The notes beneath the pieces were generated by a model. The model saw nothing but the letters and a program-made list of their open reading frames with translations. It made no database searches and was not told the origin of the DNA. A stretch of DNA of 64,000 nucleotides, taken from Trujillonella humicola. GTDB lineage: Bacteria > Actinomycetota > Actinomycetes > Mycobacteriales > Geodermatophilaceae. The stretch is from assembly GCF_046233715.1 (NCBI RefSeq), contig NZ_JBJNRJ010000004.1, positions 124,001 through 188,000 of the forward strand, given 5' to 3'. Positions 56,824-64,000 of this stretch are shown in pieces. How positions within the stretch are numbered: the stretch's first letter is position 1; each line of letters begins with the position of its first letter. Both the position numbers and the translations under genes were made by a program.

Positions 56824-56897
56824 GCCCCCGTAGCCCAACCGGCAGAGGCAGGCCCCTTAAAAGGGTCCGAGTGTGGGTTCGACCCCCACCGGGGGCA
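56824..56897 (+). tRNA. tRNA with UAA anticodon (Leu codon) but short class-I variable loop
   Basis: A 74-nt cloverleaf: acceptor GCCCCCG/CGGGGGC, discriminator A, D-stem GCC/GGC, anticodon stem GGCCC/GGGTC (one G-U), loop CTTAAAA with TAA at 34-36, T-arm GTGGG-TTCGACC-CCCAC. The variable region is only CGAGT (5 nt). Normal bacterial tRNA-Leu is class II with a long variable arm, so amino-acid identity is uncertain despite the anticodon. CCA is not encoded. Confidence 0.85.
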
Positions 56898-57037
56898 CCG
56901 CCGGCCGGGTGCCCAGGACACCCGAGAGGGGGAGTTCGCCAGGTCAGGAACGCGGCGCGCCGATCCGGCGTTGGACAGATCGAGTGGGGTGCAGGACCGT
57001 TGACCCCACGACCGCCAGTCACCTCGAGGAGATGACG

Positions 57038-57859
57038 ATGCCCAGCTCCAACCCGGCCTTCGGTCGGGGCTTCGCCAACGCCACCAACGGCGCGGCGGGC
57101 CAGCAGTACGCGAACTGGGGCGCGCCCCAGCCGTACGGCGCACCGACCCAGGACCCGTATGCCGCGCCGTCGCCGTACGCGCGCACCACCACCCGCTACA
57201 TGACGATGGACGACGTCGTCCAGAAGACGGGTCTGTCGTTCCTCGTCACCGTCCTGTCGGCCGCCGCGACCTGGGTGCTGCTGCCGCAGGACGTCGCCCT
57301 CGGCCTGGCCCTGCCGGCCGTGCTCGTCGCCCTCGTGCTGGGCCTGGTGATCGCGTTCAAGCAGATCGCCAACCCGGCGGCGACCCTGGCCTACGGTGCC
57401 ATCTTCGGTGTCGCGCTCGGCGCCATCAGCGAGGCGTTCAACAACGTCTACCCCGGCATCGTCATGCAGGCGGTGATCGGGACCTTCGGTGTCTTCGCCG
57501 GCATGCTCGTCGTCTACAAGACCGGCGCCATCCGGGTGACCCCGAAGCTGACCCGCTGGATCGTCGGCGCCATGTTCGGCGTCCTCGCGCTGATCGTGGT
57601 CAACCTCCTGGCCAGCCTGTTCGTGGGCGGTGACGCCCTCGGCATCCGCTCGGGCGGCCCGATCGCCATCCTGTTCAGCGTCGTCGTCATCGGCGTCGCG
57701 GCGTTCTCGCTGCTGCTGGACTTCGACATGGCCGACGAGGCCATCCGCCGGGGCGCCCCGGAGAAGTTCGCCTGGTACATCGCCTTCGGCCTGCTCGTGA
57801 CGGTCATCTGGCTGTACCTGGAGATCCTGCGCCTGCTGTCCTACCTCCAGGACAACTGA
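57038..57859 (+). CDS. Bax inhibitor-1 / YccA family membrane protein
   Basis: A 273-aa inner-membrane protein with seven helices after a Gln/Pro/Tyr-rich soluble N-terminus (~1-60, YGAPTQDPYAAPSPYA). It has MTMDDVVQKTGLSFLVTVL, FGVALGAISEAFNN and the conserved DFDMADEAIRRGAPEKFAWY with the acidic pair used for pH-sensing in the family, then WLYLEILRLLSYL. ATG 57038 has GAGGAG with 6-nt spacing; ATG 57032 is in the same frame but too close to that site. Role in actinobacteria unknown. Confidence 0.92.
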   Translation: MPSSNPAFGRGFANATNGAAGQQYANWGAPQPYGAPTQDPYAAPSPYARTTTRYMTMDDVVQKTGLSFLVTVLSAAATWVLLPQDVALGLALPAVLVALVLGLVIAFKQIANPAATLAYGAIFGVALGAISEAFNNVYPGIVMQAVIGTFGVFAGMLVVYKTGAIRVTPKLTRWIVGAMFGVLALIVVNLLASLFVGGDALGIRSGGPIAILFSVVVIGVAAFSLLLDFDMADEAIRRGAPEKFAWYIAFGLLVTVIWLYLEILRLLSYLQDN

Positions 57860-57906
57860 GCACGGCCCTGCTGCCCCGAGGCGGCGGGGCACCCAGCACC
57901 ACCCGG

Positions 57907-57942
57907 CAGTGGCCCGGTCCCCGCGAGGGGGCCGGGCCACTG
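57907..57942 (+). terminator. Hairpin terminator after Bax1/YccA gene
   Basis: A 16-bp stem (one G-U) closes on a GCGA tetraloop about 48 bp after the stop. There is no T-run, as usual in high-GC actinobacteria. Confidence 0.75.
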
Positions 57943-58051
57943 CGCTGTGCGGGGCGCGCCGGCGGAGCCACCGGGACCGGCCGGGCGATGAGTTCGCGGT
58001 CCCGCGCGGGTCACTCCCCGGAACACCGACGCACGCACCGGCGGGAGACAC

Positions 58052-58603
58052 ATGGGCACGCTCAGCTACGGCATGATCACCTCGCTCGACGGGCGCACCG
58101 AGGGTGACCTCGGCCGCGGGCCGGTCGACGACCCGGAGGTGCACACCTTCATCGACGAGACCTTCCGGTCCGTCCGCACGTACCTCTACGGCCGGCGCAT
58201 GTACGAGACGATGGTCTTCTGGGAGACCGCTCACCTCGAGCCGCAGGCGCCGCCGCACGTCGTGGAGTACGCCCGCGGCTGGCAGTCCGCCGACAAGATC
58301 GTCTACTCGACGACGCTGGAGTCGGTGTCGAGCGAGCGGACCAGGATCGAGCGGACCTTCGACCCGGATGCCGTCCGCCGGCTCAAGGCGGAGTCCGAGC
58401 ACGACCTCACCGTCGACGGCCCGACCCTCGCCGCGCAGGCGATCGCGGCCGGCCTGGTGGACGAGTACCACCTGTTCATGACGTCGACCGTGGTGGGCGG
58501 CGGCCGGCGGTTCTTCCCCGACGGCGTGCGGCTCGACCTCGACTTGGTCGAGCAGCGGGCCTTCGACAGCGGCGTGCTGTACGCCCGCTACCGGCCCCGC
58601 TGA
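58052..58603 (+). CDS. Dihydrofolate reductase / RibD C-terminal domain family protein
   Basis: A 183-aa NADPH-dependent reductase-like protein. It has the YGMITSLDGRTEGDLGRG start, YLYGRRMYETMVFWE, KIVYSTTLESV, then DLTVDGPTLAAQAIAAGLVDEYHL and STVVGGGRRFFPDG, all typical of the RibD_C/YyaP family. The physiological substrate of these stand-alone proteins is unknown. ATG 58052 follows GGGAGA. Followed by a strong hairpin shared with the convergent thiolase gene. Confidence 0.9.
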   Translation: MGTLSYGMITSLDGRTEGDLGRGPVDDPEVHTFIDETFRSVRTYLYGRRMYETMVFWETAHLEPQAPPHVVEYARGWQSADKIVYSTTLESVSSERTRIERTFDPDAVRRLKAESEHDLTVDGPTLAAQAIAAGLVDEYHLFMTSTVVGGGRRFFPDGVRLDLDLVEQRAFDSGVLYARYRPR

Positions 58604-58637
58604 GCAGCGGTCGCGCCGGGCCCGCTGCCCGGACGCG

Positions 58638-58674
58638 CGACGGTCCGGCCCCCGCGCGGGGAGCCGGGCCGTCG
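58638..58674. terminator. Bidirectional hairpin between convergent reductase and thiolase genes
   Basis: A 12-bp outer stem (CGACGGTCCGGC, one G-U), one bulged A, and a 4-bp inner stem with a GCGC loop. It lies 35 bp after one stop and 10 bp before the other. Confidence 0.7.
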
Positions 58675-58683
58675 CCGCCCGTC

Positions 58684-59904
58684 TCAGGAGAGGCGCTCGA
58701 GCACCATCGCCATGCCCATGCCGCCACCGACGCACATGGTCTCCAGGCCGAAGGTCTTGTCCCTGGTCTGCAGGCCGTTGATCAGCGTGCCGGTGATCCG
58801 GGCCCCGGTCATGCCGAACGGGTGGCCGACGGCGATGGCGCCGCCGTGCACGTTGAGCTTGTCGATGTCGATGGCCAGGTCGCGGTAGCTCGGGATGACC
58901 TGCGCGGCGAACGCCTCGTTGATCTCGACCAGGTCGATGTCGTCGATCGTCATGCCGGCCCGCTGGAGGGCGAGCTTCGAGGCGTCGACGGGGCCGTAGC
59001 CCATGATCTCCGGCGACAGGCCGGTGACCGCGGTCGAGACCACGCGGGCCAGCGGGGTGAGACCGAGGTGGCGGGCCTTGGTGTCGCTCATGACCACCAC
59101 GGCGGCGGCGCCGTCGTTGAGCGGGCAGGCGTTCCCGGCGGTCACCCGGCCGTCGGGGCGGAACACCGGCTTGAGGCCGGAGATGCCCTCGAGGGTGGTG
59201 CCGGCGCGCGGGCCGTCGTCGGTGCTGACGACCGTGCCGTCCGGCGTCGTGACCGGGGTGATCTCCCGCTCCCAGAAGCCGTCCGCGATCGCCTGCTCGG
59301 CGAGGTTCTGGCTGCGGACGGCGAACTCGTCCATCTCCTGGCGGGAGACGTCCTTGAGCAGCGCCAGGTTCTCCGCCGTCTGGCCCATCGCGATGTAGAT
59401 GTCGGGCACCTGGCCGCTCTCGCGCGGGTCGGTCCACGAGTCGGCGCCGCTCTCGGCGGTCTTGGCGACCCGGGCCTGGGCGTCGGCGAAGGCCGGGTTC
59501 TGGGTGTCGGGCAGCGAGTCGCTGTTGCCCTTCACGAACCGCGACACCATCTCCACCCCGGCGGAGATGAAGACGTCGCCCTCGCCGGCCTTGATGGCGT
59601 GCATCGCCATCCGGGTGGTCTGCAGCGACGAGGAGCAGTAGCGGGTGATCGTCGTCCCCGGCAGGTGGTCCATGCCGAGCAGCACGCTGACGACGCGGCC
59701 CATGTTGTGGCCCTGCTCGCCGCCGGGCAGGCCGCAGCCGAGGATGAGGTCGTCGATGTCGGTGGGGTCGAGGGCCGGGACCTTGTCCAGCGCCGCGCGG
59801 ACGATGGTCGCGGTGAGGTCGTCGGGCCGCAGGTCCTTGAGGGACCCCTTGAACGCCCGTCCGATGGGCGAGCGCGCGGTGGCGACGATGACGGCTTCGG
59901 GCAT
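58684..59904 (-). CDS. fadA: Acetyl-CoA C-acyltransferase (thiolase)
   Basis: A 406-aa thiolase for fatty-acid beta-oxidation or acetoacetyl-CoA turnover. The nucleophile is in TRYCSSSLQTT (C90). NEAFAAQV, the catalytic His in GHPFGMTGAR and the second Cys in MCVGGGMGMAM are present. ATG 59904 has GGAGG 6 nt upstream. It is monocistronic by spacing. An acetoacetyl-CoA link with the AACS-type synthetase 11 kb away is conceivable but there is no direct evidence. Confidence 0.95.
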   Translation of the reverse strand: MPEAVIVATARSPIGRAFKGSLKDLRPDDLTATIVRAALDKVPALDPTDIDDLILGCGLPGGEQGHNMGRVVSVLLGMDHLPGTTITRYCSSSLQTTRMAMHAIKAGEGDVFISAGVEMVSRFVKGNSDSLPDTQNPAFADAQARVAKTAESGADSWTDPRESGQVPDIYIAMGQTAENLALLKDVSRQEMDEFAVRSQNLAEQAIADGFWEREITPVTTPDGTVVSTDDGPRAGTTLEGISGLKPVFRPDGRVTAGNACPLNDGAAAVVVMSDTKARHLGLTPLARVVSTAVTGLSPEIMGYGPVDASKLALQRAGMTIDDIDLVEINEAFAAQVIPSYRDLAIDIDKLNVHGGAIAVGHPFGMTGARITGTLINGLQTRDKTFGLETMCVGGGMGMAMVLERLS

Positions 59905-59994
59905 GGGTCCTCCACGGCGAGGGATCGGTCCGGTCCCCGCGAAACTACCCCCGGGTAGCGTCGGCCCCGCTCCAGGGGCACGACGGGGCATCCC

Positions 59995-61032
59995 TCAGCC
60001 GGCCGGCACCTGCTCGGCGGCCTCGGGCTCCTGCGGGGTCGGCAGCTCCGGGGGACGGCGGCGGCGCAGCCGGGCCCACGGGCCCCGCGGTCCGGTGTCG
60101 GATCCGCGGACCTGCGTGGGCTGCACCTCGGTGCCGGCCCGGTCGGCGGCCCGCGCGGCGGCCCGCTCGACCGGCCGGACGGTGTCGCGGCGCAGCTTGC
60201 GCAGGCCCCGGTCGGCCGCGGCGGGCCAGACGCCCAGGGCATCGGCCAGCGCCGGCAGGATGACGGCGGCCGCGGCGGCGTAGCCGTCGGCGCTGGGGTG
60301 GAACTCGTCGGCGCCGAACATCGAGCGGTCCCGGGCGAAGGTCGGGCCGAGGATCGAGCCGAGGGACACCGTCCGCCCGCCGGCCTCGACGACGGCGACG
60401 GTCTGCGCCGCGGCCATCTGCCGGCTCCAGTGCCGAGCGAGGGTGCGCAGCGGCTGCGCGATGGGCCGGATGGTGCCCAGGTCAGGGCAGGTCGCCACGA
60501 CCACCTCGGCGCCGATGGCCCGGAACCGGCGGACGGCGTCGGCCTGGAAGGCCACCGATACCGAGGGCCGGGTGCGGGTGGTGACGTCGTTGGCGCCGAT
60601 CATGATGAGCACGGCGTCGGGCTGCTCGGCGAGCGCCTTGTCCACCTGCTCGGGCAGCTCCCGCGACTCGGCCCCGGAGACGGCGAGGGTCACCAGCCGC
60701 ACCGGCCGCTCGGCCAGCTCGGCCAGAGCGGCGGCGAGCAGGACGCCGGGGGTCTCGGCGGCCCGGTGCACACCCAGGCCGACACCGGTGGAGTCGCCGA
60801 GCACGGCGAGGACGAGGGGCTTGCCGCGTCCGGAGCGCGACGACCGGCCGTACACGCCGTTGCCCGGGGGCGGCAGCTGCTTGGTGGTGCGGGCGGCGAT
60901 CGCGCGCCGGGCCAGCCTGGCCTCCCCGCGCAGCAGGACGAACAGCCCGCCCAGGCCGACCCCCAGCCCGCCGCCCACCCCCGCGGCGCCCGTGGCCAGC
61001 CGGCGCACCGTGCCTGCTCCCGTCACCGCCAC
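59995..61032 (-). CDS. SGNH/GDSL hydrolase with N-terminal membrane anchor
   Basis: A 345-aa esterase-type protein. A Gly-rich hydrophobic anchor (~10-40) precedes the SGNH core: block I LAVLGDSTGVGLG (Ser), a Gly in the AVSGAES region, block III MIGANDVTTRTRP, and block V DEFHPSADGYAA (Asp/His). The C-terminal ~80 residues are basic and probably disordered. GTG 61032 is listed; GTG 61026 and TTG 61056 are in-frame alternatives. It probably acts on lipids or acylated glycans at the membrane. Divergent from the DUF2252 gene. Confidence 0.85.
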   Translation of the reverse strand: MAVTGAGTVRRLATGAAGVGGGLGVGLGGLFVLLRGEARLARRAIAARTTKQLPPPGNGVYGRSSRSGRGKPLVLAVLGDSTGVGLGVHRAAETPGVLLAAALAELAERPVRLVTLAVSGAESRELPEQVDKALAEQPDAVLIMIGANDVTTRTRPSVSVAFQADAVRRFRAIGAEVVVATCPDLGTIRPIAQPLRTLARHWSRQMAAAQTVAVVEAGGRTVSLGSILGPTFARDRSMFGADEFHPSADGYAAAAAVILPALADALGVWPAAADRGLRKLRRDTVRPVERAAARAADRAGTEVQPTQVRGSDTGPRGPWARLRRRRPPELPTPQEPEAAEQVPAG

Positions 61033-61083
61033 CCCCCGGGGAGTTCCGTACTGCAACGACTGTCCCGCAGGTTAACCGCCGCC

Positions 61084-61089
61084 TACGGT
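61084..61089 (+). promoter_or_regulatory. -10 element (TACGGT) of a leaderless DUF2252 gene
   Basis: TACGGT ends 6 nt before GTG 61096, the same spacing as at metG and eno. Confidence 0.45.
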
Positions 61090-61095
61090 GCCCCC

Positions 61096-62487
61096 GTGCC
61101 AGATTCCCCCCTTGGGGTCACACCCGGCGGAACCACCGGTGAACGGTCGCAGCTCATCGTCGACACGCTGGTCGAGGCCTTCTCCGACCTGATGACCGCC
61201 GACGCGGACGCCTTCCGCACAAAGTTCCGCAAGATGGCGGCCGACCCGTTCGCCTTCTACCGGGGCAGCGCCTGCCTCTTCTACGCCGACATGGCGCAGC
61301 TGGACGACCGGTGGTGCGACGAGCGCACCGCCCGCGTGTGGATCCAGGGCGACCTGCACGCCGAGAACTTCGGCACGTACATGGACGCGCAGGGGCGGAT
61401 CGTCTTCGACGTCAACGACTTCGACGAGGCCTACCTCGGCCACGTGAGCTGGGACCTGCGCCGCTTCGCGGCGAGCTTCGCGCTGCTGGCGTGGAGCAAG
61501 GCGCTGGGCGACGACGTCATCGCCGACCTGCTGCGCACCTATCTGGACGCCTACCTGGACCAGGTCGAGGCGTTCACCCGCTCCGACGACGACCGCTCCT
61601 TCGCCCTCACCCGCGACAACACCGAGGGCGCGGTCCGCGACGTCATCCTGGAGACGCTGGCCCGCACCCGGCTGGGGCTGCTGGCGCGGATGACCGTGGT
61701 CGAGGACTCGGAGCGCCGCTTCGCCGAGGGGCCGCGCACCCGCCGGCTGGGGGACGACGAGCAGGCCCGGGTGCTCGACGCCCTCGAGCGGTGGAAGCGG
61801 ACGGTGCACCCGCCGGCCCGTCGCCGCGACGTCGCCTACGACGTGAAGGACGTCGTGGCCACCGGCGGGTTCGGCATCGGCAGCGCCGGGCTGCCCGCCT
61901 ACAACGTGCTGCTCGAGGGCTACGACCAGGCGCTGGAGAACGACGTCGTCCTCTCGATCAAGCAGGGCAACGTGGCCGCGCCCAGCCGCATCGTCCGCGA
62001 CCCGGAGCTCGCCGCGGCGTTCGAGCACCACGGGCACCGCACCGCGGTGTCAGAGCGGGCGCTGCAGGCCAACGCCTCCCAGTTCCTCGGCTGGACCGAG
62101 ATCGACGGCACCGGCTACGTGGTCAAGGAGCTGTCGCCCTACGAGTCCGACCTCGAGTGGGACGACCTCACCGAGCCCGAGGAGATCGCGCCGGTGCTGG
62201 CTCAGCTGGGCCGGGCCACGGCGAAGGTGCACTGCGTCGGCGACGCCGACAGCGAGCACACGCTGGTGCCGTTCCAGACCGAGGAGGCCATCACCGCGAT
62301 GGTCGGCGGCCGCCGCGAGGAGCTGCTCGCCGACCTGGTCGACTTCGCGCACGGCTACGCGCGGCGCACCCAGGAGGACCACCGGCTGTTCGTCGACGCC
62401 TTCCGCGCCGGGAAGATCCCCGGCATCACCTCCAGCGGCGCGCTCGCGGCCCCGTCCAGAGGCTCGTCCCGAGCTCGCGAGGGATGA
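61096..62487 (+). CDS. DUF2252 family protein (kinase-like fold)
   Basis: A 463-aa protein of a family distantly similar to aminoglycoside-phosphotransferase-like kinases. Conserved segments are PFAFYRGSACLFYADMA, WIQGDLHAENFGTY and FDVNDFDEAYLGHVSWDLRR (matching the kinase H-G-D-x-H...D pattern). GIGSAGLPAYNVLLEG and SIKQGNVAAPSR follow. The function is unknown; small-molecule phosphorylation is inference from the fold-like motifs. It ends 18 bp from the convergent VWA gene. Confidence 0.88.
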   Translation: MPDSPLGVTPGGTTGERSQLIVDTLVEAFSDLMTADADAFRTKFRKMAADPFAFYRGSACLFYADMAQLDDRWCDERTARVWIQGDLHAENFGTYMDAQGRIVFDVNDFDEAYLGHVSWDLRRFAASFALLAWSKALGDDVIADLLRTYLDAYLDQVEAFTRSDDDRSFALTRDNTEGAVRDVILETLARTRLGLLARMTVVEDSERRFAEGPRTRRLGDDEQARVLDALERWKRTVHPPARRRDVAYDVKDVVATGGFGIGSAGLPAYNVLLEGYDQALENDVVLSIKQGNVAAPSRIVRDPELAAAFEHHGHRTAVSERALQANASQFLGWTEIDGTGYVVKELSPYESDLEWDDLTEPEEIAPVLAQLGRATAKVHCVGDADSEHTLVPFQTEEAITAMVGGRREELLADLVDFAHGYARRTQEDHRLFVDAFRAGKIPGITSSGALAAPSRGSSRAREG

Positions 62488-62505
62488 GGAGGACGGGGTC
62501 CTTCC

Positions 62506-64000
62506 TCAGCGGGCCCGGCGGCCGCGGCGGGCGCGCAGGTAGTCCGAGACGACGTACTCGCCCAGCCGGTCGCTGTCCGGGGTGAACACGCGCCCTCCGG
62601 CCCGCTGCGTGATGTCGTGCACGAAGTGCACCAGCGCGGGCTCGGGGTCCAGGGCGAAGACGTTGAGCGTCGCCCCGGACCGGGCGACCTTCTCCACCTC
62701 GGCCACGGTCCGCGCGATCGTCTCCGGCATCGGCGGCCAGCAGAAGAACGGCGTCCCGTCCGGCTCCAGGTGCGCGGTCGGCTCGCCGTCGGTGACCACG
62801 AGGACGACGGGCTCGGCGTCCCGGTGCCGGGCCAGGAAGCGGCGGGCCAGCATCAGCCCGTGCTGCAGGTTGGTGCCCTGCAGCGTGTCCACCGACAGCT
62901 CGGCGAGGGTCTCCGGCCGCAGCACCTGGGCCACCGAGGAGAACCCGATGATCTGGATGGCGTCCTGCGGGAAGCGGGTCGTCACCAGCGAGTGCAGCGC
63001 CATCGCCGTGGACTTGGCCGCCCCCCAGGTGCCGCGCAGCGCCATCGAGTAGGACAGGTCCACCAGCAGCGCGACCGCCGCACCGGTGCGCCGCTCGGTC
63101 TCCACGACCTCGAAGTCCTCGACGGCGATCCGCACGGCGCGCTCGCCCCGCTCCTCCCCGGCGGTCCGGAGGACGGCGTTGCGCACGGTGCGGACGACGT
63201 CCAGCGGCTGCTCGTCGCCGAACTGCCATTCCCGCGAGGCGCCGGTCAGCTCGCCGGCGGCACCCGCGTCGGCGACGTCGTGCTCCCCGCGGCCGGTGGA
63301 GTCCAGCTGGGCGAACACCCGCCGCAGCGCCGTCGCGCCCAGCCGCCGGACCGCCTTGGGGGAGAGCTCCAGCCTGCCGTCGGAGCGGTTGAGGTAGCCC
63401 TGCCGCTCCAGCTCGCGCTCCAGCTGGCGCAGCGCGGCCAGGTCGTCGACCGCCTCCCGGCCCAGCGCCTGCTCCAGCAGCTCCTCGTCGACGTCGGCCA
63501 GCGAGGCGCCGGCATACCCCTGGGAGAGCTGGTTGGACAGCGCCTCCAGGTCGGCCAGCTCGGCGACGGCGCTGGTCGCGTCGCCCATCCCGAGGGCCTG
63601 CTCGCCGTCGGGCACCTGCCCGCGCTGGCCCCACGGGAGGTCAGGGCGCGCCTGCCGCAACGCGTCCTGCAGGTGGGCCATCTCGCTGGCCAGACCCATG
63701 TCCTGCATGGTCTGGGCCATCAGGTCCGACAGCTCGGCCCGCTGCTCGGGCGAGAGGCCGGCCATCATCCGCTCCTGCGCCGCGGCCCGGCGGGCGAGGG
63801 AGTCGATCAGCTCGTCGACCGACTGCGGGTCGTCGGGGAAGAACTGGCCGTGCTTCTGCATGAACTGCTCGAACTGCTCGTCGGTGTCCTCGCCGCGGTT
63901 GTGCGCGTCGACGAGCCGCGACAGGTCGGCGACCATGTCGCGCACGGCCTGCATGTCCTGGTCGGTCGCGTTCTCCAGCGCCTGCTTCATCGAGGCGAAG
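62506..64000 (-). CDS. VWA domain-containing protein (N-terminus beyond window)
   Basis: At least 498 codons are visible, and the frame stays open through the right edge (FASMKQALENATDQDMQ), so the true start lies beyond 64000. The N-terminal visible part is helical and acidic (MQKHGQFFPDDPQSVDELI). The C-terminal von Willebrand A domain has a MIDAS motif as LLVDLSYSMALRG, with TNLQHG and VVTDGEPTAHLEPDG. Such proteins often partner a MoxR/Mg-chelatase-type AAA ATPase, which may lie outside the window. Confidence 0.9.
   Translation of the reverse strand, partial: FASMKQALENATDQDMQAVRDMVADLSRLVDAHNRGEDTDEQFEQFMQKHGQFFPDDPQSVDELIDSLARRAAAQERMMAGLSPEQRAELSDLMAQTMQDMGLASEMAHLQDALRQARPDLPWGQRGQVPDGEQALGMGDATSAVAELADLEALSNQLSQGYAGASLADVDEELLEQALGREAVDDLAALRQLERELERQGYLNRSDGRLELSPKAVRRLGATALRRVFAQLDSTGRGEHDVADAGAAGELTGASREWQFGDEQPLDVVRTVRNAVLRTAGEERGERAVRIAVEDFEVVETERRTGAAVALLVDLSYSMALRGTWGAAKSTAMALHSLVTTRFPQDAIQIIGFSSVAQVLRPETLAELSVDTLQGTNLQHGLMLARRFLARHRDAEPVVLVVTDGEPTAHLEPDGTPFFCWPPMPETIARTVAEVEKVARSGATLNVFALDPEPALVHFVHDITQRAGGRVFTPDSDRLGEYVVSDYLRARRGRRAR

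Noticed and set aside
56824..56897. bldA-type class II tRNA-Leu or tRNA-Lys
   Set aside because: The variable region is only 5 nt, which excludes class II. The anticodon loop CTTAAAA gives UAA, not UUU, in the only fold with a full anticodon stem.
58684..59904. Thiolase as a partner of the AACS-type synthetase
   Set aside because: The genes are 11 kb apart in separate transcription units, and thiolases are ubiquitous in beta-oxidation.

Overview
This window is high-GC DNA (roughly 74% by eye) with many GTG starts, 4-nt GTGA stop/start overlaps and several apparently leaderless genes. Gene content and protein style point to an actinobacterium. The long palindromes, the low-lysine proteins and the mix of families fit the Geodermatophilaceae (Blastococcus, Geodermatophilus, Modestobacter) best. 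That family assignment is inference, not a database result.

The backbone is a conserved actinobacterial housekeeping block, recognisable from the order around M. tuberculosis Rv1007-Rv1026. From left to right it carries metG, tatD, a membrane protein, rpfB, ksgA and ispE, then a TetR regulator with a fatty-acid desaturase, tRNA-Gln, glmU, prs, rplY and pth. After a large insertion come mfd, a SurA-like lipoprotein, mazG, eno, a FtsB/DivIC protein, a DUF501 protein and ppx. The left edge holds a truncated DUF559/AbiEi-type gene, corA and a membrane protein.

Two accessory blocks interrupt the backbone. The larger (about 16.4-40.9 kb) lies between pth and mfd and is a Wzx/Wzy-type exopolysaccharide locus. 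It has a priming sugar-phosphate transferase, several glycosyltransferases, a flippase, an O-antigen ligase/polymerase-like protein, a Wzz-BY-kinase with its low-molecular-weight tyrosine phosphatase, and two NodB deacetylases. It also has a cytidylyltransferase with a CDP-alcohol phosphotransferase, a lipoprotein alpha/beta hydrolase, and an 1806-residue secreted beta-propeller/LamG/PKD protein with almost identical internal repeats. Together these would prime, polymerise, export, modify and anchor a surface polymer. The smaller block (44.6-48.2 kb) lies between mfd and the SurA-like gene. It encodes an acetoacetyl-CoA-synthetase-type adenylation domain fused to a carrier protein and a thioesterase, translationally coupled to its own phosphopantetheinyl transferase. 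It is the best candidate here for an undescribed biosynthetic system.

The right end (54.7-64 kb) is a set of mostly single genes: a CelD/BcsL-type acyltransferase, a type-5 uracil-DNA glycosylase, a short-variable-loop tRNA with a UAA anticodon, a Bax-inhibitor-1/YccA protein, a RibD/DHFR-like reductase, a thiolase, an SGNH hydrolase, a DUF2252 protein and a truncated VWA protein.

Non-coding structure is rich. Two families of long intergenic palindromes each occur twice. A 77-bp unit carrying a ribosome binding site and start codon is repeated three times in front of ppx. Several strong hairpins separate convergent or adjacent genes. I see no insertion sequence, integrase, rRNA or CRISPR array.
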